Assembly: GCA_964401885.1 (NCBI GenBank)
Contig: CAYOAC010000006.1
Location: 1-34,992, forward strand
DNA: 34,992 nucleotides
Source of the DNA: JAULZV01 sp964401885
Lineage (GTDB): Bacteria; Patescibacteriota; Minisyncoccia; Phycocordibacterales; JAACPR01
Direction: 5' to 3'
This document shows positions 14,034 to 21,701 of the stretch, piece by piece (the stretch's first letter is position 1; each line of letters begins with the position of its first letter). Below the pieces are notes generated by a model, which was not told the origin of the DNA, ran no database searches, and saw only the letters and a program-made list of their open reading frames with translations. A program made the position numbers and the translations under genes.

Positions 14034-14534
14034 TTAAATTTCTATTTTTTCTCCTCCTTCAGATTCACCCATCGCTTCTGAACCTACACCAGTACCACAA
14101 GATTTTGCAGCTGTTTTAAATTCAGACCATGTATTTTTCTTTTCTGTTTTATATTCATTAGCTGCTGACTTTCTAGCTTGTTTTGCTGTTTCCCAAGCTT
14201 TTTTTACAGCCTCCTTTCTCATTTTAGAATCAGTAATTTTCCAAGCTTCTGTAAGTGAAGATTTTCTAGTGCCTAATATTGTTGCGATATCAGTACTAAA
14301 TACCTCCCATGCATCACTAATAGCCTCTTCACGTACCATTATTGCGTTAGATACACATGTTACATCCACATTTTTTGTTGATGTCGCATTCTTTCTTGCT
14401 TTGTCTTTTAACTCTGACCTTGTTGATGTTGCAATTCCTCTATCATCATCTCTTCTAGTGTCTCCTCTTTCAGCATATACAGCAGTTGACACAAAAAGTG
14501 TAATTGCAAAAAAACCTATTATTATTTTCTTCAT
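14034..14534 (-). CDS. Secreted helical Lys/Ala-rich protein
   Basis: Starting at ATG 14534 the protein has a clear Sec signal peptide (MKKIIIGFFAITLFVSTAVYA, cleavage probably after AYA-like VYA). The mature part is highly charged and helical with two cysteines (VTCVSNAI and AAKSCGTG) that may form a disulfide. Between them are helical repeats of the type EAWxxxxxxxRKEAVKKAW and TAKQARKSAANEYK, and it ends in a Gly/Glu-rich tail. No enzyme motif is present. The frame is open upstream to 14579 but the signal peptide fixes the start. It lies 67 nt after the ABC ATPase gene and might be exported or used with that system; this is only positional. Confidence 0.75.
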   Translation of the reverse strand: MKKIIIGFFAITLFVSTAVYAERGDTRRDDDRGIATSTRSELKDKARKNATSTKNVDVTCVSNAIMVREEAISDAWEVFSTDIATILGTRKSSLTEAWKITDSKMRKEAVKKAWETAKQARKSAANEYKTEKKNTWSEFKTAAKSCGTGVGSEAMGESEGGEKIEI

Positions 14535-14601
14535 TTTTAAATTTAAATTATTATCAATAATATCTTGTACCAAAATCAATTATATATCTTTTTTATAAAA
14601 A

Positions 14602-15261
14602 TTAAATGATTTTACCATCATCTATTCTAACGATTCTTTTAGCTGATCTTGCATATTCTTCTTCATGAGTGACCATAATAATAGTTTGGCCCGCTTTATT
14701 TAATTCCTTAAATATTTCGATAACCTGTTTTGAAGATTCATTATCTAAATTAGCGGTTGGTTCGTCAGCGAAAAGAATTTTTGGTTTATGGACAATAGCT
14801 CTAGCAATAGAGACTCTTTGCTGTTCTCCTCCTGAAAGATTTGAAGGGATATTATTTACTCGATGTTCAAGACCTACTTTTTCAAGCATAATTCTCGCAT
14901 GCTTATAAGCAAGTTTTTTATTTTCTCCAAGCATAAGAAGAGGTAATGCAACATTTTCAAGCGCGGTAAGATCAGGTAAAAGTGCGTAGTCCTGAAATAC
15001 ATATCCCAGTCTTTCTAATCTAAATCGAGTTTTTTGTTGTTCATTTAATGAAAGGACATTTATTCCATCTATATTAATTTCTCCTTCTGTCGGAACATCA
15101 AGCATACTCATCTGATATAAAAGAGTACTCTTTCCAGCTCCCGATCGTCCCATAATTGCAACAAAATCTTTTTCTTTAGCGATAAAATCAACACCCTTCA
15201 AAACCTTTGTTTCTTTTTCTCCATCTTTATATGTTTTTATAATATTTTTTGCTTCAATCAT
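14602..15261 (-). CDS. ABC transporter ATP-binding protein, MacB/LolD type
   Basis: 219 residues with all nucleotide-binding motifs: Walker A GRSGAGKST, Q-loop FQDYALL, signature LSGGEQQR, Walker B ILFADEP, D-loop ANLD and H-loop MVTHEEE. The class is that of LolD, FtsE and MacB ATPase domains, which work with FtsX-like permeases to move substrates or transmit force across the membrane. It follows the permease gene by 6 nt and closes an adaptor-permease-ATPase operon. Confidence 0.95.
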   Translation of the reverse strand: MIEAKNIIKTYKDGEKETKVLKGVDFIAKEKDFVAIMGRSGAGKSTLLYQMSMLDVPTEGEINIDGINVLSLNEQQKTRFRLERLGYVFQDYALLPDLTALENVALPLLMLGENKKLAYKHARIMLEKVGLEHRVNNIPSNLSGGEQQRVSIARAIVHKPKILFADEPTANLDNESSKQVIEIFKELNKAGQTIIMVTHEEEYARSAKRIVRIDDGKII

Positions 15262-15267
15262 ATTTGT

Positions 15268-16521
15268 TTAATTACGACCCAAAATTGAATCCAATGTATT
15301 CTTTTTAACAATCATACGTGCTGGAACATAACCAGCAATTATTGTCGCAATGACAAGCAATGATGTTCTGAATAATGTTCCAGAAAGAGAAGCTACAAGA
15401 ATTCCGTCACTAAATGGAAAATTGATAGGATGAGCGTTAAAATAAGGTTCAAGAAATACATACACAAGTACAAAACCTATTATTGATCCGCAAATTGCAT
15501 AGAAGGACGATTGCATTACATATGAGAACTCAATAGATCTACCACTAATACCTATACCCTTTGCAATCCCAATAAATTTTCTTCTAGTAATTGCGTTAAT
15601 AAATATTACGATTAATACAGTAATGGAAGCTACAACAAGACCTATAGATGAAATAGCATTTCCCAATAACGCAAAAGTATCTTTCATGTCTTTAATAAAT
15701 TTTGGTTCTGCCTCAGAAAATGTCTGAACTTTTGCGACAGTATCTACACCAGCAGCTCTAAGTCTTCGTGTTACTTCATCTGGATTTATGTCTGGCACCA
15801 ATTTTATCGCTATCTCATCAACGTTAAAATCATTTCTTCCAATCAAACCTCGAAGTTGTGAATCAACAAAATATACACTTGTACTTATTGAATCTACTTT
15901 TGCCTTTACAATTCCCTTAACAACAAACTCTCGAGTAGTTGTTCCAAAAGAGATTCGAACTTTTGTTCCAGGAGCAATATTTTCTAATGCTCCAAATCCC
16001 GGAGAATCAATTGGGAGATATTTTTTCAAAAGATATGCTCCGATTAATACTTTGTCATAGTCATCTTTTTTAAGATATTCACCCTCTACAACAAATTTTG
16101 AAATTTGAGTAAGTTCATCTTCTTTTTCTGGATCAATTCCAACCGCACTTCCTCCTGATGTATTAGGTTTAGTTTTATCGTCTGTTCGATTTCTATAATT
16201 AGCTTCGACGGTTACACCATCAACATACCTAGCAGAATATTTATCAATTCCTGGCGTCTGTTCTATTTGAGAAATTACTGCACTTGAATTCTCTATATAA
16301 TCTTTATGTTGAAGAGTTGATACGATAACGTCTCCCGTATAATATTGTCTTACAGCTCGAACAGAACCCTCAATCAAACCAACCAAGATACCGCTTACAA
16401 CTACTAAGTTTAAAAATGTAAGAGTCATGACACCGATAATCAAAAGTGTAGTCCAAAGATTTGAACGCATAATCTGACGTGTCGCAAGGAACCAAGCAAT
16501 TTTTATATCTAACCAAAACAT
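15268..16521 (-). CDS. FtsX/MacB-type ABC transporter permease
   Basis: 417 residues: one N-terminal membrane segment (about 20-45, WTTLLIIGVMTLTFLNLVVV), a large extracytoplasmic domain of the MacB periplasmic core type (about 50-270), then three membrane segments (about 290-415) including SIGLVVASITVLIVIFINAI and the FtsX domain. It ends with GYVPARMIVKKNTLDSILGRN, a typical MacB-permease end. It lies 3 nt after the adaptor gene. The substrate is unknown; relatives export peptides, lipids or drugs. Confidence 0.93.
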   Translation of the reverse strand: MFWLDIKIAWFLATRQIMRSNLWTTLLIIGVMTLTFLNLVVVSGILVGLIEGSVRAVRQYYTGDVIVSTLQHKDYIENSSAVISQIEQTPGIDKYSARYVDGVTVEANYRNRTDDKTKPNTSGGSAVGIDPEKEDELTQISKFVVEGEYLKKDDYDKVLIGAYLLKKYLPIDSPGFGALENIAPGTKVRISFGTTTREFVVKGIVKAKVDSISTSVYFVDSQLRGLIGRNDFNVDEIAIKLVPDINPDEVTRRLRAAGVDTVAKVQTFSEAEPKFIKDMKDTFALLGNAISSIGLVVASITVLIVIFINAITRRKFIGIAKGIGISGRSIEFSYVMQSSFYAICGSIIGFVLVYVFLEPYFNAHPINFPFSDGILVASLSGTLFRTSLLVIATIIAGYVPARMIVKKNTLDSILGRN

Positions 16522-16524
16522 AAA

Positions 16525-17995
16525 TTATTTTTTGGACACAATCATAATTTGATCTCCAACAATCAAACCACTTTTTACTTCAACTTCTGTAGTATTACGT
16601 TCTCCAGTTTCTATTTTTCTCAATTCAATAGTTTCTCCTATTTTTACTTTTACATAAGAAGCTCCGCCTTGGTCTATAACACTATCAGATGGAACCCAAA
16701 AAACAGGATTAACGACTTGGGTCATTATTTCAACATCTCCAGTCATACCAGATTTTATTCTTTCATCATTTTTATCAAATACTAATTCTACTTTATAAGA
16801 AGCGACTCCTTCTCTTTGTGAAGCTGCAGGATCTATAAAACTTACAGTAGCATCAAATACCTGAGTTGAACCATAGGAATTTAAATTAACTTTTGCTTTT
16901 TCACCAAGTTTAATTTGAGAAATGTAGATTTCTGGAATATAAGTATCAAGACCATAATTTGAATCAGAAATCATCGTTACCAAAGATTGATCAGCAAAAG
17001 CACTCATACCAATTTTTGAATCTTGTTTTGTTATAAGACCTTTAAATGGAGCCCTTATTAAAGATTTTTCTAATTCTGCTTGATAATTAGCGACGCTTGC
17101 TTGAGCCGATTTTACCCTCGCTTCTTGATATGGAATTTGAGATGTTGTACTTCTTAATGATTCTTGAGCATTTATTAAATTATTTAAAGCATTATTAATT
17201 TCATTTCTAGCTATCGATGTATCTGATTTATATTTATCGATTGATGATTGTAAATAATTTTCATTTGATTCGAATTTATTTACAGCAGTAGATAAAAGAT
17301 TTAAATAATTCTGAATCTTTGATAAATTACTTTTTGTATTTAAAATTGTTTGATCATTATAATTTTCTTTATTGATATTAGATGACCATAATTTCCAATC
17401 CTTTAACACAAGGCCTATTTTGTATCTTTCATCATTTACGTCTTGTCTCAAATCATAGTCATTGAATATAAAAAATATTTTTGGAAATCTAGAATCTGAA
17501 TCATTAAAAAATTGATCTGTTTTATTTTTTACCACATCTTCAGATACAGTGTACGAGTTTTGAATCTCTCTAATCAATTGATTTTTTTTAGTTTCAACTT
17601 CAGTTAAACCAGATCCCTCTTGATTTTTATACTCATTAAGTTTTGCAATCTCCGCACTAAGATCAGCCTGAGCTTTTAGAATATTTGCAGAAATTATTCC
17701 TGTATCTAATTTTGCAATCGTTTCACCTTGTTCTACTCTATCGCCTGAATTTTTGAGAACTTGTGCCACCCTACCAGAAACTTGAAAAGCTAGGTCAACT
17801 TCCTCTTGAGCAACAACCGTTCCCCCCAACAGTTATACCTGTAGCCGCAAGATTATCTGAATTTAAAGTAAATATATTTTGTTCAGAATTTCTATTTTTA
17901 AAAATAAAAAAAACGACAACAAGTGCAATCACTACTATTGCAATAATTACTTTTGTATTTTTTAAAAAACGTAAGATTTTTGTTGTAAATTTCAT
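16525..17995 (-). pseudogene. MacA/HlyD-type membrane fusion protein, frameshifted at a G run
   Basis: The 5' part (from ATG 17995) has a membrane anchor (IIAIVVIALVVVFFIF) and reads up to AATGITVGG. The rest, from about 17829, continues in another frame as GTVVAQEEVDLAFQVSGRVAQVLKNSGDRVEQGE (lipoyl-like half), a long coiled coil (about 80-270 of that part), IRAPFKGLITKQDSKIG (second half) and a beta-barrel. Removing one G from the G6 run (C6 on the plus strand, 17822-17827) restores one protein of about 490 residues. Everything else is intact, so this may be a sequence error or a phase-variable tract. It is the first gene of the efflux operon, joining the permease to the cell surface. Confidence 0.82.
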
Positions 17996-18002
17996 AGACT
18001 AA

Positions 18003-18011
18003 ATAATACCA
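18003..18011 (-). promoter_or_regulatory. Extended -10 of the efflux operon, leaderless type
   Basis: TGG-TATTAT ends 7 nt before ATG 17995. No clear -35 match. Confidence 0.5.
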
Positions 18012-18118
18012 TTTTTTATGAAAAAAGCACTTAAACACGTGTTAAATTTTATAATTAATTACAATATACAAACAAAAATTTAAAAAATAAAAATTATTTC
18101 CATGAATTAATTAAAATG

Positions 18119-18149
18119 CCCCACACCAATCATTCGGATTGGTATGGGG
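18119..18149 (-). terminator. Terminator after the 204-residue hypothetical gene
   Basis: Minus-strand 13-bp stem CCCCATACCAATC/GATTGGTGTGGGG with one G-U pair and a 5-nt loop. The downstream tract is only moderately U-rich. Confidence 0.82.
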
Positions 18150-18157
18150 ACAAAAAA

Positions 18158-18772
18158 TCACTTGCGAAACAGGAACCAGTCATGAGCACAACCTAATTCG
18201 TCAAGAGTGGTGAGATGCACCTCTATCTTAATGTCAGTGCCATCTGTAAAGACACCTACAGTCTTATGTTTTTTCAAAGCAAGACATTCTTCTGTCGCAA
18301 CAAGATACACACGACTCCGTCCAATAATATTGAATAAATCATGTTGTTTGAATACAGCGAAGACTTCTCGAGGATTAGTTTTTTGGTATCCTTTAGTCTC
18401 AGCCCATTGAAGTGCTTTAATCCAACTACCACAACCCATTGGGAAGTTTCGCAGAACAAAGTCCACCTTTTCTAATTTGTCAGACACAGGTGGATACGGA
18501 TCTCCAACCATTCGAGAACCGTAGTTTAATGGAGTTCTAGGAGCTACATCTTCGAGTGCTTCGATATATGGCTGACCTTGATTAACAAAAGCAGAAAGAT
18601 CTAAGGTAACGCAATTCTGGCGGTAAGCAAGAATTTTATCACGTTGCCCCTTCATAGATGCCACTACATTTGGCAACATTTTTTCAAACATCTCCCTGTC
18701 AATTCCTAAATCTTTGGCAGTACGCCATAGACCCAAAAATTGATCTTGAGTAGCCTCTTTATTTGTTTCCAT
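18158..18772 (-). CDS. Hypothetical protein, 204 residues
   Basis: I do not recognise this soluble protein. It starts METNKEATQDQFLGLWRTAKDLG, has a helical first third, a proline-rich middle (MVGDPYPPVSDKLEKVDF), MGCGSWIKALQWAETKGYQ, and ends LDELGCAHDWFLFRK. The pattern is of a stable globular protein without membrane segments. It is less AT-rich than its neighbours and has its own terminator. A perfect dyad AACACAC-C-GTGTGTT (18805-18819) lies 33-47 nt upstream of the start and could be a leader hairpin or operator. Confidence 0.62.
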   Translation of the reverse strand: METNKEATQDQFLGLWRTAKDLGIDREMFEKMLPNVVASMKGQRDKILAYRQNCVTLDLSAFVNQGQPYIEALEDVAPRTPLNYGSRMVGDPYPPVSDKLEKVDFVLRNFPMGCGSWIKALQWAETKGYQKTNPREVFAVFKQHDLFNIIGRSRVYLVATEECLALKKHKTVGVFTDGTDIKIEVHLTTLDELGCAHDWFLFRK

Positions 18773-18804
18773 TTTATTCTATCTTTGAGACCAATACGTA
18801 GCCT

Positions 18805-18819
18805 AACACACCGTGTGTT
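18805..18819. promoter_or_regulatory. Perfect 7+1+7 dyad upstream of the 204-residue gene
   Basis: AACACAC-C-GTGTGTT is an uninterrupted inverted repeat in the 96-nt gap between this gene and the VIT pseudogene. It could be an operator or a hairpin; no regulator can be linked to it. Confidence 0.3.
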
Positions 18820-18868
18820 CCACTACATACCTGTCATTGAGCAATACAAAAATATTATATAATAAAAT

Positions 18869-19373
18869 CTAAATAAGTCCAGACAGAATATGTCCGACAG
18901 TAAATGCAATAGAAGATGCTGCTGCACCAATTAAAAAAGTAACAAAACCGGTTTTGATTAGGGATTTCTTGGTAACGATACCTTTTAATATTCCTAAAAC
19001 AAAAAAACAGTCAAACTTATGCAAAAAGAAATTAAATATGTTGATGGTGTAATAATTTTATTTTGCCAAACATAAAATAAAAACGGTATCAAAGGTATAG
19101 ACCCAAAAATAAGAAAAGAGGAGAAAGTTACAACCCCGCTCATAATTGAATTTTTTTGAGTATCAACATCAACAGTTTTAGAATCATTAGCCAAATAATT
19201 TGAAACACCCATAGAAAATCCATCAGCAAACAAATTTGCTGCTCCCAATATAAAAATTAAAGAAGCTGACAAAGAAGCTCCGAAAACACCAGCAATAACA
19301 GCAAAAGTTGTAACAACTCCATCAATAGATCCAAAGACTACGTCTGGAAATATATTTTTATTTTTTTAATCAT
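18869..19373 (-). pseudogene. VIT/CCC1-family metal transporter, broken by two 1-nt deletions
   Basis: Three frames together encode a VIT-type transporter of about 168 residues: IFPDVVFGSIDGVVTTFAVIAGVFGA, then ILGAANLFADGFSMGVSNYLA (family hallmark), then GILKGIVTKKSLIKTGFVTF and a C-terminal helix ending GHILSGLI. The first frameshift is at an A7 run next to the start (19361-19367), the second at a T7 run near the end (19001-19007; A7 on the plus strand). One extra base in each restores the frame. The ATG at 19373 overlaps the ROK kinase stop (ATGA), supporting that start and translational coupling. Relatives move Fe2+ or Mn2+. Either a pseudogene or sequence errors. Confidence 0.75.
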
Positions 19374-20170
19374 ATCTTATCTTGTAAAAAAGCTAATGCT
19401 CCCCAAATACCATTATAAGCACCGAGCTCTGCCCTTTTAAGAGGAGGCGTTTCTGGGAAAATATGAATATTTTTTTTGACCTGATCTTCAAGATCGCCCA
19501 GATCAATATCTTTTGTAATACTTCCACCCATTACAAGAACATCTGGTGACCAATGAACAATTGTATTTGTAAGTGCAACTCCCAGAATATCATTTATCCA
19601 TTCGTAAATTTCTGGTTCTTTTATTTCTTTTGCTGGTTTATGATATTTTTTAGATAATGCAGTACCACTTATAAGATCGTGAAGAACTTCTTTCTTTTTA
19701 TAATCTACAATTTGATGCCCTGGTTCAAAACCATATTTTTTCTTTTGAATTTTTTGATTAATAACCAGCCCTCCTCCAATCCCTGTACTAACAGTAATAT
19801 AGGCAACAATATCAAAACCTTTTCCTGCACCATAAACAGCTTCGCCCAAAGTTGCCAAGTCGGCATCATTTTCTATAAAAGGTTTAACTCCAAAAACTCT
19901 TTCCAACTCATAACCTAGAAATTTACCCTCATAGTCTGGTAAATTGGGAGATTTAAATACTTTCTGATCGATCAATGTTCCAGGAAAACCTCCTACAGCT
20001 TTATCAATTTTTTTACCTCGAGTAATCTTTCTAACACAATCATCAAAAGCTAGAATACCTTCGGAATAATTTTGAGGTGTGTCAATAATTATCGGCTCAT
20101 CAAAAGATAATCCATCGTTAGAAGCTGCAAAACGTGATTTTGTTCCGCCAATATCAAAAAGTATATACAT
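19370..20170 (-). CDS. ROK-family sugar kinase
   Basis: 266 residues with the ROK fold: LFDIGGTKSRFA (phosphate 1), ENDADLATLGEAVYGAG containing the catalytic Asp, VSTGIGGGLVINQKI, and the EPGHQIVD motif that binds sugar. The zinc cluster CxCGxxGC that normally follows EPGH is missing (FEPGHQIVDYKKKEVLHDL instead), as in some glucokinases. It probably phosphorylates glucose or a similar hexose, feeding the isomerase and phosphoketolase of this window. It starts 8 nt after the DUF378 gene and its stop overlaps the transporter start by 4 nt. Confidence 0.85.
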   Translation of the reverse strand: MYILFDIGGTKSRFAASNDGLSFDEPIIIDTPQNYSEGILAFDDCVRKITRGKKIDKAVGGFPGTLIDQKVFKSPNLPDYEGKFLGYELERVFGVKPFIENDADLATLGEAVYGAGKGFDIVAYITVSTGIGGGLVINQKIQKKKYGFEPGHQIVDYKKKEVLHDLISGTALSKKYHKPAKEIKEPEIYEWINDILGVALTNTIVHWSPDVLVMGGSITKDIDLGDLEDQVKKNIHIFPETPPLKRAELGAYNGIWGALAFLQDKI

Positions 20171-20178
20171 AATTAGAA

Positions 20179-20520
20179 CTAATTAATTTTAAAATTAATT
20201 TCTTCACCGGTTTTAATTTCGTAAATTTTTGTTTCTTGTTCCAGATCTTTATTTTTTATCTTTGAAATAGCTTCATAATTATTCAGACTGTTTTCATTAC
20301 AATTTTTTTTATCACAATAACTACAGCAATTTCTTGAAGAAAAATGAGTAATAATAATGAACAAAGCCGAAAGCCCAATAACATCGTAAACAATTCTTGC
20401 AAACAATGGTTCAAATCCCAACAAAACATCTACAATATCAAAACCAAATAAACCATAAATTCCCCAATTTATTCCACCTAATAACAAAAGAACATAAGCC
20501 AAGTGTTTAAAATATTTCAT
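20179..20520 (-). CDS. DUF378-family membrane protein with a Cys-rich tail
   Basis: The N-terminal 60 residues match DUF378: YVLLLLGGINWGIYGLFGFDIVDVLLG then ARIVYDVIGLSALFIII, two membrane segments with the invariant GGxNWG. The tail is unusual: SSRNCCSYCDKKNC, four cysteines in nine residues, then a charged region. The tail may bind metal, but this is inference. Function of DUF378 is unknown. TATAAT ends 6 nt before ATG 20520, so it has its own leaderless promoter and may lead the ROK-kinase/transporter group. Confidence 0.82.
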   Translation of the reverse strand: MKYFKHLAYVLLLLGGINWGIYGLFGFDIVDVLLGFEPLFARIVYDVIGLSALFIIITHFSSRNCCSYCDKKNCNENSLNNYEAISKIKNKDLEQETKIYEIKTGEEINFKIN

Positions 20521-20526
20521 AATTTA

Positions 20527-20532
20527 ATTATA
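20527..20532 (-). promoter_or_regulatory. -10 element of the DUF378 gene, leaderless type
   Basis: TATAAT with 6 nt to the ATG at 20520. Confidence 0.5.
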
Positions 20533-20534
20533 TA

Positions 20535-21701
20535 TTATTTTTGAGAAAATTTCTGAACATGTCTGTGCATTTCTTTCATTTCATCAATTTGAATAACAAA
20601 AATTTTAATTTTTGAATCGTATGATGAAATTTCAGAACAAAAATCACCCAAATCTGAATTTTTTGAATGATCCAAGATGAAGCCCAACCACATTAATTTT
20701 TCGATTACCATTTCTCTTATGTAAGAAGCTCTAATACCAATTGTTCCAGTAAAAATCAAAGTATCGACCCCTTGAATATATGATGAGGCCTTACATATAT
20801 ATGCAGCAACAGAATCTACAAATTGCATAATTGCATACTTAGCATCTTTATTTCCCTTAAATGCTTCTTCCCTTATTTCTCTCAAATCACCTGAAATTCC
20901 ACTAAGAGATTTTAAACCTGATTGAGAATAAAGATGTTCTAAAGTTTGTTGATAATTTAGATTATGTTGTTTCATATAAAATAAAATTGCAAAAGGATCA
21001 ATAGAACCAGATCGAGTTGACATTAAAATTCCATCTATAGGTGAAAATTGCATTGAATTATAAACACTAGAACCATTTTTGATAGCTGTAACACTGCTTC
21101 CACCACCAAGATGAACAACAATTAATTTTTCATGTTTTATATCTTGTTTTTTTAATGTAGATAAAACTGATTCACAAGATAAACCATGATATCCAATTGT
21201 ATTTAATGGTTTTTCAAAATTAAGTGGAATTTTATTAGAACTACTTAAGTGAAAAAAAGAATCAGAAATAAAATATATTAAGGTATCTCTTTCAAAAAAA
21301 TCTTGTATTAATTTAATTTCTTCGATTGTTGGACTTATATGAATCGGATCAATTTCTTCCAAACTTTTTAATTTTTCAAAAACTTCTTGAGTGCAAAGAG
21401 TGTCAGATACAAATTCAGAATCTGGAACAACAACTCTAATTCCAACTATTCCTATTTCTTTTTTTTCTTTTACAATGTTTAACTTCTTTATTGAATCAAA
21501 TAAGATGGCAAGAGATTCATTATATTGCTCATAAGTTATATGTTTTTTCTCAAAAATAAAATTTATTTTTGAAGAAGATAAGAAATTTGGACCATCTTTT
21601 TCAAAATGAAACCAAGCAACTTCTAAATCCCCTCTATAAACAGAATATTTTTTTGAAGCACTTCCGATATTACTTAAAATAATTAATTTTTCCATACCCA
21701 T
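20535..21701 (-). CDS. ackA: Acetate kinase
   Basis: Converts acetyl-phosphate and ADP to acetate and ATP. Over 388 residues it shows the acetokinase blocks: VVHLGGGSSVTAIKNGSSVYNSM (nucleotide), TIGYHGLS, SPIDGILMSTRSGSIDPF, LSGISGDLREI and IFTGTIGIRASYIR. The N-terminal LSNIGSASKKYSVY replaces the usual N.GSSSlKy. The start ATG 21701 or the second ATG 21695 lies inside the end of the phosphoketolase gene, so the two are translated together. With phosphoketolase it forms the acetyl-phosphate-to-ATP step of the pathway. Confidence 0.94.
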   Translation of the reverse strand: MGMEKLIILSNIGSASKKYSVYRGDLEVAWFHFEKDGPNFLSSSKINFIFEKKHITYEQYNESLAILFDSIKKLNIVKEKKEIGIVGIRVVVPDSEFVSDTLCTQEVFEKLKSLEEIDPIHISPTIEEIKLIQDFFERDTLIYFISDSFFHLSSSNKIPLNFEKPLNTIGYHGLSCESVLSTLKKQDIKHEKLIVVHLGGGSSVTAIKNGSSVYNSMQFSPIDGILMSTRSGSIDPFAILFYMKQHNLNYQQTLEHLYSQSGLKSLSGISGDLREIREEAFKGNKDAKYAIMQFVDSVAAYICKASSYIQGVDTLIFTGTIGIRASYIREMVIEKLMWLGFILDHSKNSDLGDFCSEISSYDSKIKIFVIQIDEMKEMHRHVQKFSQK

